A stretch of 64,000 nt of DNA from the NCBI GenBank assembly GCA_049487715.1, contig CP150546.1, forward strand, positions 744,001-808,000. The letters run 5' to 3'. The notes under the pieces are model-generated. The model saw only the letters and a program-made list of their open reading frames with translations, made no database searches and was not told the DNA's origin. Below, in pieces: positions 37,101 through 47,500 of this stretch; position 1 is the stretch's first letter; every line of letters starts with the position of its first letter. Made by a program: the position numbers and the translations under genes. Source of the DNA: Pycnococcus provasolii (lineage: Eukaryota; Chlorophyta; Pseudoscourfieldiophyceae; Pseudoscourfieldiales).

Positions 37101-37860
37101 GGTGGCGGTGAGCGGATCGCCGCCGCCGCCGCGGTACAGCCACACAAGCGTCGAGTATGGCGATTCCGTCTACGTCTTCGGCGGCGAGCGAAGCTCGTAT
37201 GTGTTCAATGACGTGTGGAAGCTGAACCTCACCTCGATGTCGTGGTCGTACGTTGCACCTGCATCCGAGGTGGTGCCGCCCGCGCGCTTCGATCACGTCG
37301 CCGTGGTGAGCGGCGACGCCATGATCGTCATGGGTGGCCGCGATGGCAGCATCATTCGTTCGGACATGTGGAGCTTCGACTTCACGAAGAGTGTGTGGAC
37401 GGAGGTTACCGCCTCGACGGCTGCGGGCGGTGTGTTTGGACACAGCGGAAGCCTCGTGGGCGACTCGCTCATGGTGTTTGGCGGATACACCGCCACGGGC
37501 TTCAGCGGCGGATTCTACAGCTGCTCTGTTGCGGATGGCCAGTGCGTCGACTTGACCAATTCGCCTTGCATGGCGTCGGGCAACACGCCAAAGGACGTGG
37601 GCCTGCTTCCCCGCTACTCGCATGGAAGTGTCGAGTACAACGGCAAGTACATCGTGTACGGAGGATCTAACGTCGACGGTGCGTATGGCCAGGTGTTTGA
37701 GTACAACCCTGCTGAGTGCACTTGGAAGCAGCTTCCCATTAGCACCCCCCTCCCACGTTACGAGATGGCGGTTGGCGTGATGGCGGGAGGCATGTACGTC
37801 CATGGCGGCCACGACCACTCGGGCTCGTTCACGGACGATGTGTTCTATCTGCCGCTTTGA
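25171..37860 (+). CDS. Giant secreted LamG/IPT/filamin/kelch surface protein (paralog B)
   Basis: Exon 1 (25171-25240) encodes the signal peptide MEARTARAALLLLALCGACT. A 423-bp phase-1 intron ends at 25663 and exon 2 runs 25664-37860, giving 4,088 residues. Residues about 25-955 have no counterpart in paralog A. They contain many cysteines and cadherin-like segments (AAYDSDDDKLTFRFG, VTAADLDDCAELTLES). From LLRFDCKLALNWY (about 960) on, the order matches paralog A. IPT/TIG modules lie at about 1300, 1790 and 2230. LamG modules lie at about 960, 1590, 1945, 2335, 2520 and 2930, filamin-like repeats at 2750-2930. A kelch blade at 3433, a DUF2341 insert and the final kelch blades (3845-4088) follow. 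A Ser/Pro plus Thr-rich hinge (about 1990-2020) interrupts LamG 3. No transmembrane tail is seen. A structural or adhesive cell-surface role is inferred. Confidence 0.86.
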
Positions 37861-37881
37861 TTTATTGCAACGGAGAGGGAG

Positions 37882-37915
<34 letters not shown>

Positions 37916-37950
37916 TGTGTGTGTTTGAGTGAGTGAGTGAGTGAGTGAGT
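37882..37950. repeat. (GA)n and (GAGT)n microsatellites
   Basis: A GA-rich run (37882-37914) is followed by about six GAGT units, in the 3' flank of paralog B. Confidence 0.9.
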
Positions 37951-38172
37951 TGTGGTGTTTATCATAAAGGTTACAAGTAACTTCAACTTTGCTCTCAAAT
38001 TTTAGATCGACCCTTTCACTATCGTACCACCCTATGATAGTACTACATACAAATGTTGGCTGTGTTGTATTGTACCACCGGGGGGGGGGTCACTGGTCGG
38101 ACCTCCTCGTCCTTCCAACCGAATCAACCCCGGCCGGACACACACATCCCGTCCCATCTCGCTGGCGTACGC

Positions 38173-39930
38173 ATGACAGCGATGGCCGCCTCGGATGATG
38201 CGGGCGGCCAAACCGTCTTCTCTCTCCCACGCCGACGGTGTCGTTCGAATCTTCTCACAGAGCGCACGTGCTCGAACTCAAACGGGCTTGCTAAGGCGGC
38301 CGTGATAGTGGTACTCTGCTGCAGCTTCGCGGCAACGCACGCCCTGCGCGAGCGTGCCGACGACAGCGCTGCTGCTGCGCCCTTAGTGGAACCGCGCGCC
38401 GGCGATGTGCTCTTAACGCTCGCCGAGCAGGCACTGCGCACAGCAAGCCAGGCGATGGAAGAGGGACGACAGGACGACGAGCTGATGGCGCGCATCGGGA
38501 AAGCTCGCAACCTCGCGGCACGCGCGGTGACGGCACTCGAGGGAACGCCAGAGGCGGCTCGCGCGGCGCGAGTCGCGGCACACGCAGCGCGTTTAGCAGA
38601 GCAGGCTGGACCGCCGGGGAAGCCTGCTGTGCTGCCGCATCTACCGTCTGACCTTCCGGTGCATGTTACGACTTTGCACGGCGGCGCCGTGCCCATATCA
38701 TCGCACGTCGCGGCTCCCCCGTTCCGTGCCGCTGACGGGCGCAGGTGGCGCCACTTCGCCTCGCCGTTCGCCGAGGCTTGGGTGCAGGTTGGCGCCGGGG
38801 CCGAGGCAAGTGACACCGCTGATGTGCAAACCGCGCCAAGCCGCTTTGGCATACAGACAACACCGCTGCTCACGGCGGTGGCGCGCGACCCGTCGTTGGG
38901 CGTTTTCGCGACCGCTACGCAAGAGAGCGCGCCGCCGGAGTCGACGGATGCCAACTTCTTCGACGAGGCGGCGGCAACTCCATCGCAATATAGTCATGCC
39001 GCCTCAAGGGCAACACCGGCTCCTACGGGCCTTCCGGTTGCCGCCGCGCTGTGGTACACATCTGTTGCGCTCGCATCTCTCGTTCACACTGCCCCCGGCG
39101 GCGTCGCGTCGGGTGTCGCGTACGTCGGCGTAACCAGCCTTGCCGACGCTCGTGAGTACGGCCGCGGCAGCGGCACGCGCGCGTTCGCTCTCGAGTTAAA
39201 CGACGAGCCTCTGCTACCTCTTGAGTATACGGCCGCGATGTCTGACGGCCCGGGGTGGCAGACGTGGCCCGTTGGCGCGCTGCGCACGGCATTCTTCTAC
39301 CTCCATGGCACTACTCGAACCCGCGGTCGCATTGAGTTTGCAGGCCTCATGCCGTGCCCCGGTGTTGGTGTTGACGGCTTCGGCGACGATGCTGCGCCGC
39401 CGGTGGTTCTCGCGAGCTTCGACTCTCCACCGACGAGCGCAAACCACACCGATCGCTCCGTATGGGGCGAGGCGCGCTACCCTGGCACGGACTACGACTC
39501 GGTTCGGCGCCTAACGTGCGTGGAGGAGGTGACAAGAAAGTCGGCGCGTCGGCGTGTGGTGAATGGCGATGTCGCGGAGGACGTGGTGATTCGCGTGAAC
39601 GTTGCATCTTGCCTACGAACGCGACCTCGCTCGTCTCCAGAAGTGCTTTACATCGGCGTGCTGAATCCTTGTCCTCTCGAAGGTGAGTTTCACGTGCGGC
39701 TTGGTGGCGAGGGCGACGACGCATCGGTGCCTGTCAACGATGATAGACGTGATGAGTCGCGCGATGTTGGATTTTTGGCAAGTCTTGGCAGTTCTCACAC
39801 CAGCGGAATGAGTTGGAAGACCGGCGGCTGGCGCGAGTGGCTTAGCAGCTTTGTAGTCGCGTCCGTACTGGCATTGGCGCTGTCGCTGTCTCCTCGTATT
39901 TTGTCACGATTTGCCACTATATTTGTGTAG
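38173..39930 (+). CDS. Membrane protein of unknown function, Ala-rich N-terminal helix region
   Basis: No family recognised. From the ATG at 38173 the product is 585 residues (an alternative ATG is at 38182; the frame is open from 38053, but the sequence before is UTR-like and includes a G10 run). A hydrophobic segment KAAVIVVLCCSFAATHA at about 38-55 is a signal peptide or anchor. A helical Ala/Arg-rich region (about 70-150) follows, then a beta-rich ectodomain with scattered cysteines. A C-terminal membrane helix (WLSSFVVASVLALALSLS) precedes a short basic tail. Topology therefore looks like a type I single-pass protein of the secretory pathway. Confidence 0.65.
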   Translation: MTAMAASDDAGGQTVFSLPRRRCRSNLLTERTCSNSNGLAKAAVIVVLCCSFAATHALRERADDSAAAAPLVEPRAGDVLLTLAEQALRTASQAMEEGRQDDELMARIGKARNLAARAVTALEGTPEAARAARVAAHAARLAEQAGPPGKPAVLPHLPSDLPVHVTTLHGGAVPISSHVAAPPFRAADGRRWRHFASPFAEAWVQVGAGAEASDTADVQTAPSRFGIQTTPLLTAVARDPSLGVFATATQESAPPESTDANFFDEAAATPSQYSHAASRATPAPTGLPVAAALWYTSVALASLVHTAPGGVASGVAYVGVTSLADAREYGRGSGTRAFALELNDEPLLPLEYTAAMSDGPGWQTWPVGALRTAFFYLHGTTRTRGRIEFAGLMPCPGVGVDGFGDDAAPPVVLASFDSPPTSANHTDRSVWGEARYPGTDYDSVRRLTCVEEVTRKSARRRVVNGDVAEDVVIRVNVASCLRTRPRSSPEVLYIGVLNPCPLEGEFHVRLGGEGDDASVPVNDDRRDESRDVGFLASLGSSHTSGMSWKTGGWREWLSSFVVASVLALALSLSPRILSRFATIFV

Positions 39931-40678
39931 TATCATCATACAATTTAATTATCCAAAGTACAGTATAGCCGATCTGCCGGCTATCGTTGCCATGTGCTAA
40001 CCCCTAACCATAACTCTCTTCAAACTACTTTCGCGCCTTTTTCGTGCCTGCTCGGGGGCTCGCGCTCGCGCGCCCGCTCGCCCTTCCCTTTGCCTCTTTA
40101 GTGACGATCATTATACTCTGAGTTGCCAACGCTTCCTCCCTTATACATGGTGAGTTGCCACTGGTGGAGATACAAATGTTCTTCGCACCTCCTCGAGATC
40201 CAAAGAGTATTTCTAACCATCCTTTTTGCATGTATTGCAAACGCTATCGCGTCGCCATTCTCTTCCTCGCGTTGACTGGTCATCAACCCGACGACCATCA
40301 ATCCATTATCCATCATCACCACCCAAAAAAACACCAAATGCATCCTCACTTAGTACTTACTTACTTCGCGCTCTGCTTTCTCGAGAGTCGAGGAGTAGAG
40401 GTCAAATAAAATTGCATGTCCGTGAGCGGATACCGTGGAGACTGGAGATCTACCCGATGTAATGATCATTTTTGTTCACACTCTTTTAAGTTCTAAGTTA
40501 TTAGCTTAGGATGATGAGAGTATGAGGAGACCTATCTATTGCGGATTGGCTCATTGGCAGCTGCCGGTGGCCATGGCCGGCAGCGTCTTTCACCTAGAGC
40601 AGCTCGCTCACGGCTCAAGAAGGGTGTTGGACTGTTGGTGACGGCGGCGCGCGCGAAGCGCGCCTCCTCTCCGTCACT

Positions 40679-40713
40679 CCGCCCACCAAAAAAGAAAAAA
40701 ATTTGGTGGGCGG
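40679..40713. repeat. 12-bp stem hairpin
   Basis: CCGCCCACCAAA (40679-40690) pairs with TTTGGTGGGCGG (40702-40713) over an A-rich 11-nt loop. Confidence 0.6.
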
Positions 40714-40767
40714 GGCGCGATGGAGGCGAGCAGGAATAGGGGAAAGGGGTCCGTCATTGTCATAAAT

Positions 40768-40785
40768 GTCGAAAACGTTTTCGAC
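40768..40785. promoter_or_regulatory. 18-bp perfect palindrome
   Basis: GTCGAAAACGTTTTCGAC is fully self-complementary, about 190 bp upstream of the SOUL gene start. It may be a binding site for a dimeric regulator. Confidence 0.35.
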
Positions 40786-40830
40786 CTTTTATTGGGAGAC
40801 AGGGAGAGACCCTAATAATCCTTAAGGTTT

Positions 40831-40879
40831 AACCCTAACCCTAGCCCTACCCTAGTAGGCCTAACAACCCTAACCCTGG
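40831..40879. promoter_or_regulatory. Degenerate telomere-like CCCTAA repeats
   Basis: AACCCTAACCCTAGCCCTA and AACCCTAACCCTGG lie about 100 to 145 bp upstream of the SOUL gene. They resemble the tract at 3735; short interstitial telomeric sequence or telo-box. Confidence 0.4.
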
Positions 40880-40976
40880 CAAAATTCACACCACATATCC
40901 ACGATCTCTGGGGTGAGCACGAACCCCCCACACACTCTTTACGGAGATCGCATTATTCATCCTTACCACAACAAAC

Positions 40977-42182
40977 ATGGCGGGTACGACGAGCACGGTG
41001 AACAGGGTCGGTGGAGCCAGACGAGTCGCGACCGTACGTCCTGCTCGCGGTGGACGAAGCATCGGACAACGGCACCACGCCGTGCGTTCACAGACGGACG
41101 TGGATGTGATGATGGACGAGCTCAAAAGTTTCCTCTACGACGACCTTCCTCACCTATTTGACGATGTCGGCATTGACACGGGAAAATACAACGACACCAT
41201 TGCATTTCGAGACCCCATAACTTCGTACGATTCGATAAGCGGCTACCTCTTCAATATTGCAATGCTGCGGAATGTGTTCGACCCGGAGTTCATCCTTCAC
41301 GACGTGAAGCGGACAGGAGACTTGCAGCTCACAACACGATGGACCATGAACATGAGGTTGGCAATCCCGAACCCACTGGCGTCAGCGGGCGTGTGGGATC
41401 CACGCTTGACGTTCACAGGCACTTCCATCATGGACGTTGACGAACAGTCGGGTAAATTTATCAGCCACGTCGATACGTGGGACAGCCTCGACGACTCGTC
41501 GTACTTTTCCCTGCCCGCCGTCGCCGAGCTGGGCGCACAGGTGTTCTCCCTCGGTGCTGCACCGAAGGACTTGTGGACTCCTCCGTACACACTTCACAGG
41601 CGATTCGCCAATGGACTTGAGGTGCGCGCCTACGACGACGTCGTTGCGGCGGAAACGTCGTATACGCTCGAACCTGCCCGTGGAAACGACGCCGCGCAGG
41701 ACGATGGCAAGGTGGGAGGGGTGAATGTGTCAGGGAACGCGGGTGGTGGCGCGCAGGGCGTGAGTGCGTTTCGTTCACTTGCGGGCTACATTTTTGGCGC
41801 GAATGCGGCGTCTGATAAGATGGCGATGACCGTGCCAGTGTCGAGCGGGGCGAATGCGCGCGTCGCCGGCGGCGACACCAAAATGCAGTTCTACTTGCCG
41901 CTCGACAACGCTTCTGATGCACCTTCGCCGAACGAATCGAGCGTCAACGTCGTGAACGTCGCTGGAGGTGTGTATGCCGCACGTGCATTTCGTGGTGAAG
42001 CGAGCGCCGACGTCGTGCTTGCCGAAATGGAGCAACTTCTGCGGTTGTGCGAGCAAAATCGCCTCGTCACGAAGGGCGGGTCTGACGCGGTGGAGTTGCT
42101 CGCGTACAATGGCCCTGGAACGGCGAAGGCGCTTCGCCGGTACGAGGTACGCGTTCCTCTCGACGGTTTCGAGCTTCCTTGA
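40977..42182 (+). CDS. DUF2358-SOUL heme-binding-type protein, probably plastid
   Basis: The 401-residue protein has an Arg/Ala/Thr-rich, acid-free leader (about 1-38) typical of a chloroplast transit peptide. DUF2358 follows at about 42-185 (LKSFLYDDLPHLF, YNDTIAFRDPIT, TRWTMNMRLAIP). A SOUL/HBP domain occupies about 195-401 (YTLHRRFANGLEVRAYDDVVAAET, SDKMAMTVPVSS, VYAARAFRGEAS, VELLAYNGP). This pair of domains is the arrangement known from plant and algal plastid SOUL proteins associated with plastoglobules or eyespots. The family binds heme or tetrapyrroles, or acts structurally. A low-complexity Gly/Asn/Asp linker (about 235-260) interrupts the SOUL domain. TGTAA occurs 10 nt after the stop. 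Confidence 0.9.
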   Translation: MAGTTSTVNRVGGARRVATVRPARGGRSIGQRHHAVRSQTDVDVMMDELKSFLYDDLPHLFDDVGIDTGKYNDTIAFRDPITSYDSISGYLFNIAMLRNVFDPEFILHDVKRTGDLQLTTRWTMNMRLAIPNPLASAGVWDPRLTFTGTSIMDVDEQSGKFISHVDTWDSLDDSSYFSLPAVAELGAQVFSLGAAPKDLWTPPYTLHRRFANGLEVRAYDDVVAAETSYTLEPARGNDAAQDDGKVGGVNVSGNAGGGAQGVSAFRSLAGYIFGANAASDKMAMTVPVSSGANARVAGGDTKMQFYLPLDNASDAPSPNESSVNVVNVAGGVYAARAFRGEASADVVLAEMEQLLRLCEQNRLVTKGGSDAVELLAYNGPGTAKALRRYEVRVPLDGFELP

Positions 42183-42191
42183 GAATTTTTT

Positions 42192-42196
42192 TGTAA
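42192..42196 (+). terminator. TGTAA polyadenylation signal
   Basis: Chlorophyte-type signal 10 nt past the SOUL gene stop. Confidence 0.4.
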
Positions 42197-42495
42197 CTAA
42201 GGATCCACGACACAGTCGTTTTTCCCAATCTCGGAACCCCGAACGGGACATCCGGTGTTCGGGTCTTCTCGGGGTTCGGTACCCTACCCTAGGGGCGACC
42301 GACGGGAATGTCGTGGTCCCGTCCCGTCCCGTTCCCTGCCAGCCTGCCCTGCCCCTTCGAGCCCCTTTTGTTCCCCTCGCAGCTCAACCTCAACGCCCTC
42401 CTTCGCGGTCCCTCCACCGTCCACGCACAAACCTCGCCCAACCGAACGAGCCTCATGACCGAGTCAAGACGTCAGCACGCACCACCATACTTACC

Positions 42496-43371
42496 ATGGC
42501 GCCTAGAACGTCCGCCTTCGACCTCGCTCCCGAAAAACTTGAAGAACCGCACGCGCAAAATGGAACGGGAGCGTCGGTGAAAGCACCGGGGAAACGAAGG
42601 TGCTGCGGCGAATCCTTCAACCGAGCACGCCTCCTGTTCGGCATGAAGCCCGTATGCGACGCAACTAACGAGGACGGAACGGCAATCGATGATGGGGCCG
42701 CCATGTATAGCCCGGACGTCCTTCAAACCTACGACGCGTGGGTGCTCAACTTTGTCATGCCACGTGTCTGGGGATGCCCCAAGGAACTGCTGTTGAACAT
42801 GTACAACAAGCACGCGGGCAACAAGCACATTGACGTCGGGCCTGGAACGGGATACTTCCTCAAGCATAGCACGTTCCCTCGTGCAACGCAGGGAAAAGAG
42901 AACGTCAAAGTTGCGCTGCTTGACCTGAGCCCGCATTGCCTCGACTTTTGCGCAACAGAGCTAGCCGGTGAGTTCAGGGAGGTGCGTACATATCAACGTG
43001 ATTGTCTAGCGGACACACCGGTCAATCTGCCCGACGAACCTTTCGACAGTATCGGCATGAGCCTGCTATTCCACTGCGTGCCAGGTGCGAATTTGAAGGA
43101 GAAGGTGAGCAAGGCAATTGCTTGCCTTTGTCCCGCGCTCTCGCGTGGAGGTGTGTTTTTCGGCGCGACGGTGCTTGGATCGGAAGAGGATGGAGCCATC
43201 AAAATTGGCTTGCGAAAGTGGTGGTGGCTCAAGGGTCTGAACTCGAAGAACATTTTCCAAAACACTGGCGACACGTGTGAGGGACTGTGTGAGGCGCTGG
43301 ACGCCAATTTTGCGAAGTGGAACGTGCGCGTGGTGGGAAATGTGGCACTGTTTGCTGCGTACAAGGATTAG
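42496..43371 (+). CDS. Class I SAM-dependent methyltransferase
   Basis: The 291-residue product carries motif I as HIDVGPGTGYF (111-121), an acidic strand VALLDLSPHCLDF, and motif IV/V-like FDSIGMSLLFHCVPG and LSRGGVFFGATVLG, giving the order of a Rossmann-fold methyltransferase (type 11/12). The substrate cannot be read from sequence. The start at 42496 (MAPRTSAFDLAPEK) is the first ATG that gives a sensible N-terminus. The frame stays open to 41968, but that part overlaps the preceding gene. No transmembrane segment is seen, so it is probably soluble. The first 45 residues are poorly structured and slightly basic, so organelle targeting is possible. Confidence 0.82.
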   Translation: MAPRTSAFDLAPEKLEEPHAQNGTGASVKAPGKRRCCGESFNRARLLFGMKPVCDATNEDGTAIDDGAAMYSPDVLQTYDAWVLNFVMPRVWGCPKELLLNMYNKHAGNKHIDVGPGTGYFLKHSTFPRATQGKENVKVALLDLSPHCLDFCATELAGEFREVRTYQRDCLADTPVNLPDEPFDSIGMSLLFHCVPGANLKEKVSKAIACLCPALSRGGVFFGATVLGSEEDGAIKIGLRKWWWLKGLNSKNIFQNTGDTCEGLCEALDANFAKWNVRVVGNVALFAAYKD

Positions 43372-44559
43372 ACGTGTGAGACCACACCAGCAGCAAGATT
43401 TTCCCCAACAGATTTTCCCCAACTCAACACGTGATTCATAACTCGACCCTTTTTGCCTGACTATACACGCGCGCCTCTGGTTGCTTTTCTTCGCGTGTAA
43501 TAATCCAACTCATTCTTCGGATCAACGAACCACGCTGTTTTCGGCACCTGACCTGTACAGTACCTTATTCTAACAGCAAAATAGTCTATCGTAAGTTAGT
43601 ACTGTACAGAAGCTTCGTATCCTGTACATACGATACCTATAGTGTCGCTCAGGTATGTATGAGTACGAGAGAGTACGAGTAGACGTGTGATGTCACATGA
43701 GAGGCGATCGACGGAGGTGGCCGGATGGGCCATCACGTGAGGATCACCCTGCATCCCTTCCCCTGCTTCCTGATGGCTCAGGTTAAGAATGGCGGGAAAG
43801 CAGATTTTGGAGGGCGATTGCTCCGTCTGGGGTGTGCAAGACTGCCACTGGCCACCTGCCGCTTGCCCCTCGCAGCTGGCAAGCGACGCTCAAGCGACGA
43901 GAGATGGGTGAGCTAGGGATGAGGACGGGATAAACCTGTGCTGGACGCGTTGCGCGTTACAGGTACTGAGTTTCTGCAAGCGCCTCGCCTTGGGCAGGGT
44001 CCCACTTACACAGTACCTACCCTGCCCTATCACTGGTGCGGGTTGCCGTGTTGCCGTGCTGCCCCCCACGTGCACACCCCCACGCCCGTCGCAATACGGC
44101 CCCGCCATCACCAGCCAACCGCACGCACCTACGCGGAGCAGCGAGCTCCGTCACTGGAGCAGCACCGGCAGCCTAGCTCTGCTGTGCTTGTACTCGGTGT
44201 TCCACGGGTGTATACCAATATACGCGCAGCCAGCTTGCGCGGCATAGGCAGCACGCTTACCGCGAGACCTAGATGAACATGTGCTGAGAAACATCTCAAA
44301 ACAACTAAGAGAAAACACAACCCAGCCTGCAGCGCAGCGAAACCTGCTAAAAGCATTTTGGCGAGCTGGTTCGAACCTTACCGGTGTGTGAACGTGCGCG
44401 CGCTTGCACCTCTAACAACAGGCTGAGAAGATCTTACGCGACGTTGGAAGACGAGAGGACCTTGGGCGGCATCGCACGGTCATGCGGTGCCGCCCAATAC
44501 CAGGCGCAAAATACACGGGAGTTATGTACCACCGGCATATAGAGCTGATGCACTGGCCA
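43372..44559. other. Intergenic region, no gene seen
   Basis: About 1.2 kb with an 11-bp inverted repeat (43553-43563 and 43599-43609) and many GTAC words. Short ORFs here lack protein-like composition. Confidence 0.55.
43553..43609. repeat. 11-bp inverted repeat
   Basis: CTGTACAGTAC (43553-43563) and GTACTGTACAG (43599-43609) can pair over a 35-nt loop. Confidence 0.55.
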
Positions 44560-47500
44560 ATGTCTGCTTGGTTCACATGTGTCGTGCTCAGTCTATGCTG
44601 GAGCACAGGCGCAAGTGAACAGGCGAAACAGCCAGTGTCCTTGCTTACAAGACAGCTCCAAGTAATAAGTACGAGTAACACGGATAGTGCGCGCGGAAGT
44701 CATAAAAATGGCAGGGGTTTTGAGGGAGCTCATGCTGAAGACGTCGTGCGGTGGTCTACAGAAGACACCCTTCGCCGTGGACGTACTTTACTCAACAAAA
44801 CATCGTACGATGAGCAAGACTTGATAACACAGCTCCTTGCAGAGAAAAAACAGGAAGCAACTTCCATGTACGGAATGTACGGAATGTACGGCTTCTACAA
44901 CGCGCCAATTGATCCGCTGCCAGAACATCCTATACTCGAAACGACCACACCAGCTACGCAGAAGACTAAAGCGCCAGCGGACGGTGCCAATTTGTACGGC
45001 TTCTATTCCGTGTACGGCCTCGCACCGTCTCCGCCGGAGTCGGTGCTGATTGGCTTGCCCGTGCAGAACGCGACGGCCAACGAGACGACGGCGGCGCCGC
45101 TGCTGCCTCCGATCATCTTCGACGCTGCTGCGCCCGTGGAGGCTACTTCATTCTATTCTTTCTACTCCGTCTACGGGCTCGCATCATCTCCGCCGGAGTC
45201 GGTGCTGATTGGCTTGCCCGTGCAGAACGCGACGGCCAACGAGACGACGGCGGCGCCGCTGCTGCCTCCGATCATCTTCGACAAGGCAGCGCCCGTGGAG
45301 GCTACTTCATTCTATTCTTTCTACTCGATGTACGGGCTCGTACCGTCTCCGCCGGAGTCGGTGCTGATTGGCTTGCCCGTGCAGAACGCGACGGCCAACG
45401 AGACGACGGCGGCGCCGCTGCTGCCTCCGATCATCTTCGACGCTGCTGCGCCCGTGGAGGCTACTTCATTCTATTCATTCTACTCGATGTACGGGCTCGT
45501 ACCGTCTCCGCCGGAGTCGGTGCTGATTGGCTTGCCCGTGCAGAACGCGACGGCCAACGAGACGACGGCGGCGCCGCTGTTGCCTCCGATCATCTTCGAC
45601 GCTGCTTCGCCCGTGGAGGCTACTTCATTCTATTCTTTCTACTCGATGTACGGGCTCGTACCGTCTCCGCCGGAGTCGGTGCTGATTGGCTTGCCCGTGC
45701 AGAACGCGACGGCCAACGAGACGACGGCGACGGCGCCGCTGCTTCCTCCGATCATCTTCGACGCTGCTGCGCCCGTGGAGGCTGCGAGTCTGTACGGCTT
45801 CTACTCGGTGTACGGGCTCGTACCGTCTCCGCCGGAGTCGGTGCTGATTGGCTTGCCCGTGCAGAACGCGACGGCCAACGAGACGACGGCGGCGCCGCTG
45901 CTGCCTCCGATCATCTTCGACGCTGCTTCGCCCGTGGAGACTGCGAGTCTGTACGGCTTCTACTCGATGTACGGGCTCGTACCGTCTCCGCCGGAGTCGG
46001 TGCTGATTGGCTTGCCCGTGCAGAACGCGACGGCCAACGAGACGACGGCGGCGCCGCTGCTGCCTCCGATCATCTTCGACGCTGCTGCGCCCGTGGAGGC
46101 TGCGAGTCTGTACGGCTTCTACTCGGTGTACGGGCTCGTACCGTCTCCGCCGGAGTCGGTGCTGATTGGCTTGCCCGTGCAGAACGCGACGGCCAACGAG
46201 ACGACGGCGGCGCCGCTGCTGCCTCCGATCATCTTCGACGCTGCAGCGCCCGTGGAGGCTGCGAGTCTGTACGGCTTCTACTCGGTGTACGGGCTCGTAC
46301 CGTCTCCGCCGGAGTCGGTGCTGATTGGCTTGCCCGTGCAGAACGCGACGGCCAACGAGACGACGGCGGCGGCGCCGCTGCTGCCTCCGATCATCTTCGA
46401 CGCTGCAGCGCCCGTGGAGGCTACTTCATTCTATTCTTTCTACTCGATGTACGGGCTCGTACCGTCTCCGCCGGAGTCGGTGCTGATTGGCTTGCCCGTG
46501 CAGAACGCGACGGCCAACGAGACGACGGCGGCGGCGCCGCTGCTGCCTCCGATCATCTTCGACGCTGCAGCGCCCGTGGAGGCTGCGAGTCTGTACGGCT
46601 TCTACTCGATGTACGGGCTCGTACCGTCTCCGCCGGAGTCGGTGCTGATTGGCTTGCCCGTGCAGAACGCGACGGCCAACGAGACGACGGCGGCGCCGCT
46701 GCTGCCTCCGATCATCTTCGACGAGGCTACGCCCGTGGAGACTGCGAGTCTGTACGGCTTCTACTCGGTGTACGGGCTCGTACCGTCTCCGCCGGAGTCG
46801 GTGCTGATTGGCTTGCCCGTGCAGAACGCGACGGCCAACGAGACGACGGCGGCGCCGCTGCTGCCTCCGATCATCTTCGACGCTGCTGCGCCCGTGGAGG
46901 CTGCGAGTCTGTACGGCTTCTACTCGATGTACGGGCTCGTACCGTCTCCGCCGGAGTCGGTGCTGATTGGCTTGCCCGTGCAGAACGCGACGGCCAACGA
47001 GACGACGGCGGCGGCGCCGCTGCTGCCTCCGATCATCTTCGACGCTGCTGCGCCCGTGGAGGCTACTTCATTCTATTCTTTCTACTCGATGTACGGGCTC
47101 GTACCGTCTCCGCCGGAGTCGGTGCTGATTGGCTTGCCCGTGCAGAACGCGACGGCCAACGAGACGACGGCGGCGCCGCTGTTGCCTCCGATCATCTTCG
47201 ACGCTGCAGCGCCCGTGGAGGCTGCGAGTCTGTACGGCTTCTACTCGGTGTACGGGCTCGTACCGTCTCCGCCGGAGTCGGTGCTGATTGGCTTGCCCGT
47301 GCAGAACGCGACGGCCAACGAGACGACGGCGGCGCCGCTGCTGCCTCCGATCATCTTCGACGCTGCAGCGCCCGTGGAGGCTGCGAGTCTGTACGGCTTC
47401 TACTCGATGTACGGGCTCGTACCGTCTCCGCCGGAGTCGGTGCTGATTGGCTTGCCCGTGCAGAACGCGACGGCCAACGAGACGACGGCGGCGGCGCCAC

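Larger units (their letters stand above)
39931..40976. other. Intergenic region with hairpin, palindrome and telomere-like repeats
   Basis: About 1 kb without a believable gene. It has AT-rich 3' flank sequence, a GC-rich island (40540-40740) and the three elements listed separately. Confidence 0.6.

Noticed and set aside
40025-40462. Short ORFs in the 39.9-41.0 kb spacer
   Set aside because: No motif, overlapping frames on both strands, AT-rich composition typical of the spacer.
44368-44377. GGTTCGAACC resembling a tRNA B-box
   Set aside because: The flanks cannot form a T-arm stem on either strand, and there is no A-box or acceptor stem at the right distance.
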